DNA from: DATAEU01 sp046724395
GTDB lineage: Bacteria > Actinomycetota > UBA4738 > HRBIN12
Direction of reading: 5' to 3'
NCBI GenBank assembly: GCA_046724395.1
Contig: JBKOWM010000117.1
Coordinates: forward strand, 1 to 15,955
Length of the DNA stretch: 15,955 nt
The translations under genes and the position numbers were made by a program. A model generated the notes under the pieces. That model searched no databases, was not told the DNA's origin, and saw nothing but the letters and a program-made list of their open reading frames with translations. Numbering within the stretch: position 1 is the stretch's first letter; each line of letters opens with the position of its first letter. This document shows positions 5,198 through 12,902 of this stretch, piece after piece.

Positions 5198-6678
5198 CTG
5201 CCCTCGACGCGCCCGTCATCGTCGCTTCGAATCGGGGTCCGGTCACGTTCGAGCGCGAGCCTGACGGCTCGCTCACGCCCCGGCGAGGCTCGGGGGGCCT
5301 CGTGACCGCGCTTCTCGGCGCACTGCAGGCGGCCCAGGGTGTCTGGGTTGCGGCAGCCATGTCCGATGCCGACCGGGAGCTCGTTCGGTTGGAGGGTGGA
5401 CGGGTCGATATGCACCGGTTCGGATCTCCGTATCGCGTTCGGTACCTCGACATTCCCCCGGACGTCTACGACGGTTACTACAACCGCATCTCGAACGGCA
5501 TCCTGTGGTTCGTCCACCACTACCTATGGGACACGCCGCGCGTTCCGTCATTCGACGGCGAGACCGACGCGGCCTGGGAGCGGTACGTCGAGGTCAACCG
5601 CACCTTCGCCACCGCGCTCGCGGACGAGGCCGATCGACTGTCGCACGAGCCGGTCTTCCTCATTCAGGACTATCAACTCGCGCTGGTGCCGAGGTTCCTG
5701 CGCGAGCTGCGGCCTTCGGCGTTGATCGCGCACTTCTCCCATACGGCCATTGCGGGGCTCACATACCTGCGGATCCTGCCGGCCAGGATCCGCGAGGGCG
5801 TGCTTCGCGGGATGCTCGGCGCCGACGTCCTCGGTTTCCATTCGGAGTTGTGGGCGGACAACTTCCTTTCCTCCGCCAGATCGCTCTCGGGCGTCCGGGC
5901 CGACCTCGCGCGATCTCGCGTCCTGACGGAGGGTCGAGAGGTCGCCGTGAAGATCCACCCGATCTCCGTGGAGGCCGCACCGATGCGCGAGGCCGCGGGG
6001 ACGCCCGAGGTCGCGGGCCTTCGGCGGCGGCTGAATCGGTGGCGCGGCGACCAGCGCCTCATCCTGCGCGTCGACCGGTTGGAGCTGACGAAGAACATCG
6101 TCCGCGGGTTCCAGGCCTTCGAGCTCCTCATCCACCGAAACCCGCAGTGGCGCGGACGCGTGAAATTCCTCGCCCTGCTGTCGCCATCACGAACCGAGGT
6201 CGAGGAATATCGCGCCTACGCGGAGCGGTGCGTCGCCGAGGCCGAGCGCATCAACGCGGAGCTCGAAGACGAGGACTGGACGCCTATCGAGGTCCACGTG
6301 AAGGACGACTACCTCGGCGCCGTCGCGGCGTACGGCCTGTACGACGTTCTGTTCGTCAATCCGATTTACGATGGAATGAATCTCGTCGCGATGGAGGGGC
6401 CATTGCTCAACCGCCGGCACGGCGTCCTCGTGCTATCTCGCAACGCGGGCGCGTACTTCCGACTCGGTCGGTACGCCGTGCCGGTCAACCCCTTCGACTG
6501 CGCGGAGATGGCCGATGCCCTCTTCGAGGCGCTGGAGATGACACACGACGAGCGGGCGCGGCGGGCGCGCGGGCTGTCGCGGCTCGTGCTGTCGAATCCG
6601 CCCGAACGATGGGTGCGCGCGCAGCTCGAGGACCTGGAGCGGGCGCGGCGGCGACCGCGGGCGGCTCAGGCCAGCTGA
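5194..6678 (+). CDS. otsA: GT20 alpha,alpha-trehalose-6-phosphate synthase, divergent OtsA
   Basis: The 494-residue protein is a GT20 retaining glycosyltransferase, expected to transfer glucose from NDP-glucose to glucose-6-phosphate. Conserved sites are SNRGP (Arg14), GSGGLV (32-37), Trp51, YYNRISNGILW (95-105), His183, VDRLELTKN (Arg295, Lys300) and YDGMNLVAME (Asp393, Glu401). The usual HDYHL reads QDYQL (158-162): the Asp is kept but both His are Gln. The usual LHIPFP-type stretch is FSHTAIA, and the usual LDYTKG reads LELTKN. These changes make it an outlier but keep the main catalytic residues. It begins inside the treT stop (ATGA overlap), and its tail overlaps the tail of otsB by 13 bp. 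A related activity such as glucosylglycerol-phosphate synthesis, or a pseudoglycosyltransferase, cannot be excluded. The otsB neighbour favours OtsA. Confidence 0.82.
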   Translation: MTALDAPVIVASNRGPVTFEREPDGSLTPRRGSGGLVTALLGALQAAQGVWVAAAMSDADRELVRLEGGRVDMHRFGSPYRVRYLDIPPDVYDGYYNRISNGILWFVHHYLWDTPRVPSFDGETDAAWERYVEVNRTFATALADEADRLSHEPVFLIQDYQLALVPRFLRELRPSALIAHFSHTAIAGLTYLRILPARIREGVLRGMLGADVLGFHSELWADNFLSSARSLSGVRADLARSRVLTEGREVAVKIHPISVEAAPMREAAGTPEVAGLRRRLNRWRGDQRLILRVDRLELTKNIVRGFQAFELLIHRNPQWRGRVKFLALLSPSRTEVEEYRAYAERCVAEAERINAELEDEDWTPIEVHVKDDYLGAVAAYGLYDVLFVNPIYDGMNLVAMEGPLLNRRHGVLVLSRNAGAYFRLGRYAVPVNPFDCAEMADALFEALEMTHDERARRARGLSRLVLSNPPERWVRAQLEDLERARRRPRAAQAS

Positions 6679-7388
6679 CGCAGAAGCTCGACGAGGCCGG
6701 CGGGCCCCTCGACGACGAGGTCGGCTCGCTCGAGGACGACGACGGGCGCCTCCGCGCTTGCGACTCCCACCTTGACCACGTCGACGCCGCGCTCGCGCGC
6801 GGCATCGAGCGCGTCGAACGCCTCGACATCCGCTACGTCGTCCCCCGCGAACAGCGCCGCGTGGAGGCGGTGCTCGCCGAGGATCCGCTCGACGGCGCCG
6901 CCCTTTCGTGGACGGCCGGACGGGACAAGCTCGAGAACCATCTTGCCCTCGAGCACGGCCAGGCCGTTGGCGGCGGCGATGTCCTCCAGCTCGCACAACA
7001 GCGCTGCGTGAGCGACCGACGGCTCGCTCGCCTGGCGGTAATGCACGGCCAGCGACGACACCTTGTGCTCGACGCGAGCACCGGCAACTGCCGCCGCCGC
7101 GCGATCCACCAACGGGGAGACGGCGTCGGCCAAATCCGGCGCCGCGCCCTGCATCCCGTAGAGCCCGAAGTAGGAGATCCCGTTTACAGGGAGAAGTGCG
7201 GCCAGCTCCTCGGAGCGGCGACCCGAGATGATCGCGACGACTCGATATCGCCCGACCAGACTCGTCAGGACATCGGTGACCCCGGGCGCCGCGACGGCCA
7301 GGTCGGGCCGTTCGACGATCGCCGACAGCGAGCCATCGAAATCGAGGACGATGCCGGCGGCGGCGGCGCGGCGACGAACTGCCTCGAG
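6666..7388 (-). CDS. otsB: Trehalose-6-phosphate phosphatase (HAD family), start codon unresolved
   Basis: About 240 residues of a HAD-superfamily phosphatase. Motif I is VLDFDGSLSAI (nucleophile and acid Asp16/Asp18, counted from the codon at 7388), motif II is VVAIISGR (Ser55), the Lys region is GKMVLELVPSGRPRKGG (148-164) and motif IV is FAGDDVADVEAF (180-191). This is the OtsB pattern, removing phosphate from trehalose-6-phosphate. In this frame there is no ATG, GTG or TTG between the end of the preceding LytR_C gene (stop 7393-7395) and motif I; the nearest TTG is about 80 codons upstream, inside lytR_C. The true start is therefore an unusual codon (CTC 7388, GTT 7379 or ATC just before motif I), a frameshift from lytR_C, or a sequence error. 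The given start is a placeholder. Translational coupling to lytR_C is likely. Confidence 0.85.
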   Translation of the reverse strand, partial: LEAVRRRAAAAGIVLDFDGSLSAIVERPDLAVAAPGVTDVLTSLVGRYRVVAIISGRRSEELAALLPVNGISYFGLYGMQGAAPDLADAVSPLVDRAAAAVAGARVEHKVSSLAVHYRQASEPSVAHAALLCELEDIAAANGLAVLEGKMVLELVPSGRPRKGGAVERILGEHRLHAALFAGDDVADVEAFDALDAARERGVDVVKVGVASAEAPVVVLERADLVVEGPAGLVELLRQLA

Positions 7389-7392
7389 GCGC

Positions 7393-7941
7393 CTATCCCG
7401 AGGCGTCGGCGTAGTCGGTCCCGAGATAGACGGCGACCTGGACGCGGTCGGGGGCCTGGGAGTCGGCGGGAAGCTTTTGGATCTTGACGTCGAGGTCCTT
7501 AAAGAAGTCGTTGGCGAGCGCCTCCGCCTCGATCTTGTCGCTCCTGGCGACGTAGAAAAGCGTCGTCTGCTCCCACGGCTTCGCGTCCGCGTCGAGGATC
7601 GAGGTGTCTGGGTTGATCTTGTACCCAAGCTGCCCGAGCGCGTCCGCGCCGGCCGCAGCGAGTCCGGCCACGTACGTGCCGTTGTAGACGGCGAGCCGAA
7701 CGCCCTGAATCTGCGGGCTCGGCGTCTGCTGCTCCTCGCCGCCGGTCGTCTGGCCGCCACCGGCGTTCGTCTGCTCACCCGCGCCGCCGGTCTGTCCGCC
7801 GCCGGCCGGGGGTTGCGTCGGAGGCGACGACGGCGACGCCGCGGGCAGGGCCGTCGACCCCTGCGGAAACCGTGCTATCAACAGGATCCCGCCGGCGACG
7901 AGCGCGACGATGATCGCGAAGCGAAGCGTGCCCGTCGCCAC
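7393..7941 (-). CDS. Membrane-anchored LytR_C domain protein
   Basis: The 182-residue protein starts at GTG 7941, with AAAGGAG about nine bases upstream. One transmembrane helix (about 6-23, FAIIVALVAGGILLIA) is followed by a low-complexity Pro/Gly/Gln/Thr linker (about 26-77) and a LytR C-terminal domain (about 81-176) with VRLAVYNGT near its start and VAVYLGTDY at its end. LytR_C domains usually follow the catalytic domain of LytR-CpsA-Psr cell-wall polymer ligases; here the catalytic part is absent, as in many actinobacterial stand-alone versions. It should be anchored in the membrane with the domain outside. Its role is unknown, probably cell-envelope. It lies 72 bp downstream of gdh and directly upstream of otsB, probably co-transcribed with otsB. 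Confidence 0.82.
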   Translation of the reverse strand: MATGTLRFAIIVALVAGGILLIARFPQGSTALPAASPSSPPTQPPAGGGQTGGAGEQTNAGGGQTTGGEEQQTPSPQIQGVRLAVYNGTYVAGLAAAGADALGQLGYKINPDTSILDADAKPWEQTTLFYVARSDKIEAEALANDFFKDLDVKIQKLPADSQAPDRVQVAVYLGTDYADASG

Positions 7942-7993
7942 GAGGATGCTCCTTTCCTGCGTTCGCCGCCGGCTTAGCCCGTCTCGGGCCGCG

Positions 7994-8013
7994 GGACATC
8001 CTATATGGACATC
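7994..8013 (-). promoter_or_regulatory. AT-rich element with direct repeat, candidate lytR_C-otsB promoter
   Basis: On the minus strand GATGTCC occurs twice, 13 bp apart, flanking ATATAG in an otherwise GC-rich gap just after the gdh stop. TAGGAT or TATAGG could act as a -10, which would start an mRNA about 50 bases before the lytR_C GTG. No convincing -35 is present. Confidence 0.3.
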
Positions 8014-11000
8014 TCAGACGGCGATCGCGCGGAGCTGCCGCAGGGCAACGGTCATGGCGGCGACGTCGTTCGCATCCTCGAGCGCCACCCCTCGCATGAA
8101 TCGTGACACGCGAGCGATCTCTTCGGCGTGGTCGGCGAGAAACCGATCGATCGCGTCGTCGACGTCCCCCCGGTGGGCGAGTGCGAGGACGCGCTCGGCG
8201 AGCGATCGCCGGACGAGCGCGAGGTCTTCCGAGATGGCCTGGACGGCCCAGCGGTGCCAGCGAGACGAAGGGCGGAGCGACTCGAGGCGAGTCTCGAGCC
8301 AGTCGAGGAAGACGGCGTCGCCGACGGCCGAAAACGCGCGGGCCACTTCGCCGATCGACGCGCGGGTCTGTCGAGCAACCTCGACAACGGCCGGACCGTG
8401 CACGAGTAGCGGCTCGTAGACGTGTCGACGCGCGACGGGCTCCGGAACACCGGCATCGAGGAGCCGCCAGGCGTCGCGCTCCCGGTCGTGCCGCCACGCC
8501 TGCGGCGCCACGCTCGGCGCAATCTCGGCGAACTCGCGGAACGGCTCACGGTCCGCCTCGATCGCGCGGCCGAGCCGGCCCGGAGCGTGCCCCAGGTACC
8601 AGCGCGCGCTCACCTCGACCAGATGATCGACGCCCTGCATAAGCTCGTCGAGGATCGCGGGCGGAGCGGCGCCCACAAGCGCCTCGATCGAATCCCACCG
8701 TTCAACGGCGCCGGTAACGTCTCGCGCGATCCGGTAGGCGCGGACGACGTCGGCCGCCTGCGCGCCCGTCTCGGTGGCCAGCCGCGAGACGAACGTGATG
8801 CCCTGCGAGTTGACGACGTCGTTCGCGACGAGGGTCGCAACCAGCTCCCGGCGCAGGGGATGGTCCCCGACGAGCTCTCCGAACCGCTCGACGATCGCCG
8901 GCGGGAAGTAGCTTCGCGCGTCGTGCTCGAGATAGCTCGACTCCGGGAGCGAGGACGACAGAAGCGCGTTGGTCAGGCTTTGCTTCGCGTAGGCAACGAG
9001 GACCGCGAGCTCTGGCCGCGCCATGCCGCGGCCCGCTCGCCGGCGTTCACCCATTTCCTCGGAGGTAGGCAACGCCTCGAGATGTCGGTCGAGAAGACCG
9101 TCCGCCTCGAGGCTTTGCATCAGGTCCTCGTAGGCCTCCATGCGCCCGGCGGACGGCTGCGTCTCCTGCGACAGGATCTGCGCCTGCAGGAAGTTGTCGT
9201 ATAGGACGTGCTCGACAACGTCCTTCTCCACATGGCGCAGCAGCGCGTTCCGCTCGTCGATCCCGAGCCCTCGACGCACCGCGAGCCCGAGGAGGATCTT
9301 GAGGTTCACCTCGTGGTCTGAACAATCGACACCCGCGGAGTTGTCGATGAAGTCCGTGTTGATTCGGCCGCCGCTCAGGGCGTACTCGATGCGACCGCGC
9401 TGCGTGAAACCGAGGTTGCCACCCTCGCCGACGACCCGGCAGCGCAGGTCGGTGCCGTTCAGACGCAGATTGTCGTTGACCCGGTCCCCGACGTCCTCGT
9501 TGTCCTCGACCGTTGCCTTGACGTAGGTGCCGATGCCGCCGTTCCACAGTAGGTCGACGGGCGCGCGCAGGATCGCGCGGATCACCTCGTCCGGTGTCAG
9601 GTGGTCCCCATCGACACCGAGGGCGCCCCGGGCCTCCGGCGAGAGCGGAATCGACTTGGCGCCGCGGGCCCATACGCCGCCGCCGGCGGAGATCTTGTCT
9701 CGGTCGTAGTCGTCCCACGACGATCCTGCGAGTCGGAACAGCCGCTGGCGCTCTGAGAACCCGAGCGCGGGGTTCGGGTTCGGATCGATGAAGACATGGC
9801 GGTGATCGAACGCCGCGACCAGACAGATCTGATCCGACAGGAGCATCCCGTTTCCGAAGACGTCCCCCGACATGTCTCCGATACCGACGACGGTGATCGG
9901 CTCCGTCTGCGGATCGGTACCGATCTCGCGGAAATGCCGCTTGACCGACTCCCACGCGCCGCGGGCGGTGATCCCGAGCGCCTTGTGGTCGTACCCGGTC
10001 GACCCCCCGGACGCGAACGCGTCGCCGAGCCAGTAGCCGTACTCCTCGGCCACGGCGTTTGCCGTGTCCGAGAACGTCGCCGTTCCCTTGTCCGCGGCGA
10101 CGACGAGGTATGGGTCGTCCTCGTCGTGGATCACGACATCCGGCGGATGCACGCTCCGGCCGTCGACGAGGTTGTCCGTCAGGTCGAGGAGCCCGCGCAT
10201 GAAGATCACGTACTGGCGGACCACCTCTTGCTTGAGGGCAGCGGGGTCGGCGATCGAGCGCTTGAGGACGAAGCCTCCCTTGGATCCGGTCGGAACGATG
10301 ACGGCGTTCTTGACCAACTGAGCCTTCATCAATCCGAGAACCTCGGTTCGGTAGTCCTGTCGTCGGTCGGACCATCGGATGCCTCCGCGGGCGACCTTGC
10401 CACCGCGGAGGTGGACCCCCTCCATCTGCGTCGTGTGTACGAAGATCTCGTACAGCGGTGTCGGCTTCGGCATCTCGGGCACTTCGCGCGATCGGAACTT
10501 GAAGGCCAGCGATGACGACCCGTGGCGATAGGCGTTCGTCCGAACGGTCGCATCGATCAGGCCAAGATGGTTGCGGAGGATCCGGTCCTGCTCGAGCGAC
10601 GTGACCCTATCGAGGTCCGCGCGGATCTCGGTGCGGAGGGCGTCGGCGGCGTCGTCGGACCGGCGCGCCGGATCGAACCGGGCTTCGAACAGCCGGACGA
10701 GCTTCGCGGCGATCTCCGGGTGCGCCGCGAAGGCGTCGTTCTTGTATTCGGCCGTGAAGCTCGCGTTGACCTTGTGGTGATACTTCCGATACGCCCGCAG
10801 GGTGGCCACCTGCCGCCAATCCAGATCCGCGAGGATGACGAGGCGGTTGAGCGAGTCGGAGTCGGTGTCGGCGCGCCACACGGCCCCGATGCAGTCGGCC
10901 ACCCGGCCGGCGACCCTCTCGGCGTCCAGGGCACGTCCGGCGGCATCGACGACGCCGAAGTCGTGGATGAACCGTTCCTCTCCGTCCTCACCCAGAAGCT

Positions 11001-12819
11001 GCGTCGGAACCTCGTCGACGACGCGCAGCCCGAGCGCCTCGAGGATCGGGACGAAGTCCGACAGCTGGATCTTGCCGCCGACCTTGTAGAGGCGGACCCG
11101 GGTCATCGTCTCGTCGCCCTCGCCGGCGTTCGCGACGGCGATGACGAAGGGATCGTCGGTGCGGTCCAGCCGGTCCAACTGCTCGATGTCTCGCATCGCG
11201 GCGGCCGGCGAGGTCGAGGAACGGTACGCCTCCGGGAACCGTGCCGACCAGCGGTCGAACAGCTCCGCACCGCGAGCCGCCGAGAAGGACCGAACCAAGG
11301 CAGCGCGCAGGCGGTCCTCCCACGACTGCGCGAGCGCGACGACCTCCCGCTCCAGTTCGTCGAACGGCACATCGGGAACGGGACCGTCGCCGACATGGAC
11401 GGCGAAATGGATCATCGCGAGCCGGCTCTCACCGAGGGAAAGGTGGTAGTCGACCGTCGCCCCGTGGAAACGTCCCATGAACAGCCGTTGCAGCCGCTGC
11501 CGAAGGGCCGCGCTGAATCGCTCGCGCGGCAGGGCCACGACCAGGGACACGCTCCGGCCGAAGAGGTCGCGCCGCACGAACAACCGAACACGACCGGTCT
11601 GCTGGAGCGCGAGCAGGGGCATGATGCTTCGCCGCAGCTCCTCTACCGATGCCGAGAAGAGCTCGTCCTTGGGGAACGACTCGAACAGCTCGACGACGGC
11701 CTTGTAATCGTGCGAGCCCTCGAACAGGTCCTCGGCGCGCAGAATCTGTTCGAGCTTGCGATGCAACAGCGGCGTGCGGCTCGCCGGCTCCGCGTACCCC
11801 TTCGACGTGAACAGCCCGACGAGCCGCGACTCGCCGACGATGCGGCCGTCGGGAGCGACCTTGCGAATCCCGATGTAGTCCATCCGCGCTCGACGGTGCA
11901 CGGTGGATGCCCGGTTCGTCTTCGAGTAGATGAGCAGGCTGCCGCCTTCGATTCGTTCGCGCAGTCCCCGCTCGATGCTTCTGAGTGGCACGGGACGCTC
12001 GTAGGAGGACCACCCCGGCTTCGACAGGATCCCGAGCCCGGAGCCAGGGACGACGGCCAGCGCGCGTTCGCCCTCAGCGTCGACGAGGTCGTACTCGCGG
12101 TATCCGAGGAAGACGAAGTTCTCCTCGAGAAGCCAGCGCAGGAACGCGACCGTCTCGGCGACCTCGTCGTCCGGGTACCGCACCGACGCCGCCTCGGCGA
12201 GCTCGATCATGCGGTTCACCCGCTCGCGCATCTGCGAGAAGTCACGGACCGTGAGCCGGACGTCGCTCAGGATCTCCCGAACGGCGTCGGCGAGGGCGGT
12301 CAGATCCCGCTCGCCGAGGCGCCGGTCGACCTCGAAGTGCATCACCGACTCACGCGTCTGCGACTCCCGCGCGTAAACGATCCGCTCCAAGCGTCCATCC
12401 GGCCCGCGCACCGTCCCGACGACCGGGTGGATGACTCGCCGGAGCGACAGGCCGCGGGCCCGGAGCTCCTCGTCGACCGAGTCGAACAGGAACGGCGAGT
12501 CGACGGTGCTCGTCTCGACGATGGACCCGAGCGTCTGGTAGCCGTCTCGGGCGAGCGTCGGGTTGAACGCGCGGACGGCGACGTCGCTCCTGCGCCCGTC
12601 GACGAGCTCGAAAGCCCCCGCGATCTGTCCGGCGAGCTCATCCGGCGTTAGATCGGAGAGCTGCTCGCCTGTCAGCCGCTTGGTGTACGCGCGCGCGAAC
12701 GCCCGGACGACCTCGCGCCGGCCCTCCGGCGCGAGCTCGTCGAGCCGGGAGAGGGCCGGCTCCAGCGCCTCGGTGGCGGGCGACGCCGTCCCCTGATCCG
12801 TGACGCTCACAGCGGACAT
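8014..12819 (-). CDS. gdh: NAD-specific glutamate dehydrogenase, large L180 class
   Basis: The 1,601-residue protein belongs to the approximately 180 kDa NAD-GDH class (Streptomyces clavuligerus GDH, Pseudomonas GdhB, Mycobacterium tuberculosis Rv2476c). It oxidises glutamate to 2-oxoglutarate and ammonium in the cytosol, normally for catabolism. The long N-terminal part (about 1-700) corresponds to ACT-like regulatory domains. The catalytic core (roughly 770-1160) carries GGKVARGGIRWSDRRQDYRTEV and KAQLVKNAVIVPTGSKGGF near 800-850. The nucleotide-binding part shows VVGIGDMSGDVFGNGML and AAFDHRHVFIDPNPN near 975-1010. A helical C-terminal region follows. Start: ATG 12819 is used. GTG 12810 is an alternative, since TACGAT (12818-12823) ends seven bases before it, as for a leaderless mRNA. 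Neither has a strong Shine-Dalgarno. It is divergent from the histidine kinase. Confidence 0.95.
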   Translation of the reverse strand: MSAVSVTDQGTASPATEALEPALSRLDELAPEGRREVVRAFARAYTKRLTGEQLSDLTPDELAGQIAGAFELVDGRRSDVAVRAFNPTLARDGYQTLGSIVETSTVDSPFLFDSVDEELRARGLSLRRVIHPVVGTVRGPDGRLERIVYARESQTRESVMHFEVDRRLGERDLTALADAVREILSDVRLTVRDFSQMRERVNRMIELAEAASVRYPDDEVAETVAFLRWLLEENFVFLGYREYDLVDAEGERALAVVPGSGLGILSKPGWSSYERPVPLRSIERGLRERIEGGSLLIYSKTNRASTVHRRARMDYIGIRKVAPDGRIVGESRLVGLFTSKGYAEPASRTPLLHRKLEQILRAEDLFEGSHDYKAVVELFESFPKDELFSASVEELRRSIMPLLALQQTGRVRLFVRRDLFGRSVSLVVALPRERFSAALRQRLQRLFMGRFHGATVDYHLSLGESRLAMIHFAVHVGDGPVPDVPFDELEREVVALAQSWEDRLRAALVRSFSAARGAELFDRWSARFPEAYRSSTSPAAAMRDIEQLDRLDRTDDPFVIAVANAGEGDETMTRVRLYKVGGKIQLSDFVPILEALGLRVVDEVPTQLLGEDGEERFIHDFGVVDAAGRALDAERVAGRVADCIGAVWRADTDSDSLNRLVILADLDWRQVATLRAYRKYHHKVNASFTAEYKNDAFAAHPEIAAKLVRLFEARFDPARRSDDAADALRTEIRADLDRVTSLEQDRILRNHLGLIDATVRTNAYRHGSSSLAFKFRSREVPEMPKPTPLYEIFVHTTQMEGVHLRGGKVARGGIRWSDRRQDYRTEVLGLMKAQLVKNAVIVPTGSKGGFVLKRSIADPAALKQEVVRQYVIFMRGLLDLTDNLVDGRSVHPPDVVIHDEDDPYLVVAADKGTATFSDTANAVAEEYGYWLGDAFASGGSTGYDHKALGITARGAWESVKRHFREIGTDPQTEPITVVGIGDMSGDVFGNGMLLSDQICLVAAFDHRHVFIDPNPNPALGFSERQRLFRLAGSSWDDYDRDKISAGGGVWARGAKSIPLSPEARGALGVDGDHLTPDEVIRAILRAPVDLLWNGGIGTYVKATVEDNEDVGDRVNDNLRLNGTDLRCRVVGEGGNLGFTQRGRIEYALSGGRINTDFIDNSAGVDCSDHEVNLKILLGLAVRRGLGIDERNALLRHVEKDVVEHVLYDNFLQAQILSQETQPSAGRMEAYEDLMQSLEADGLLDRHLEALPTSEEMGERRRAGRGMARPELAVLVAYAKQSLTNALLSSSLPESSYLEHDARSYFPPAIVERFGELVGDHPLRRELVATLVANDVVNSQGITFVSRLATETGAQAADVVRAYRIARDVTGAVERWDSIEALVGAAPPAILDELMQGVDHLVEVSARWYLGHAPGRLGRAIEADREPFREFAEIAPSVAPQAWRHDRERDAWRLLDAGVPEPVARRHVYEPLLVHGPAVVEVARQTRASIGEVARAFSAVGDAVFLDWLETRLESLRPSSRWHRWAVQAISEDLALVRRSLAERVLALAHRGDVDDAIDRFLADHAEEIARVSRFMRGVALEDANDVAAMTVALRQLRAIAV

Positions 12820-12902
12820 CGTACCGACAGGCCCCATCTGGCCAGGTTCAACGGGGGGGCCCTGCGTGCCGAAGAGAAGGTGGCAGTCGAGGGGAGATCC
12901 GA

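Noticed and set aside
5505..7487. Plus-strand open frame of about 660 codons crossing the otsA/otsB junction
   Set aside because: It runs out of frame through otsA and antisense through otsB and lytR_C. The Arg-rich translation has no motifs and both real genes are clear.
10522..12651. Plus-strand open frame of about 709 codons opposite gdh
   Set aside because: Antisense shadow of the glutamate dehydrogenase; no recognisable motifs or ribosome site.
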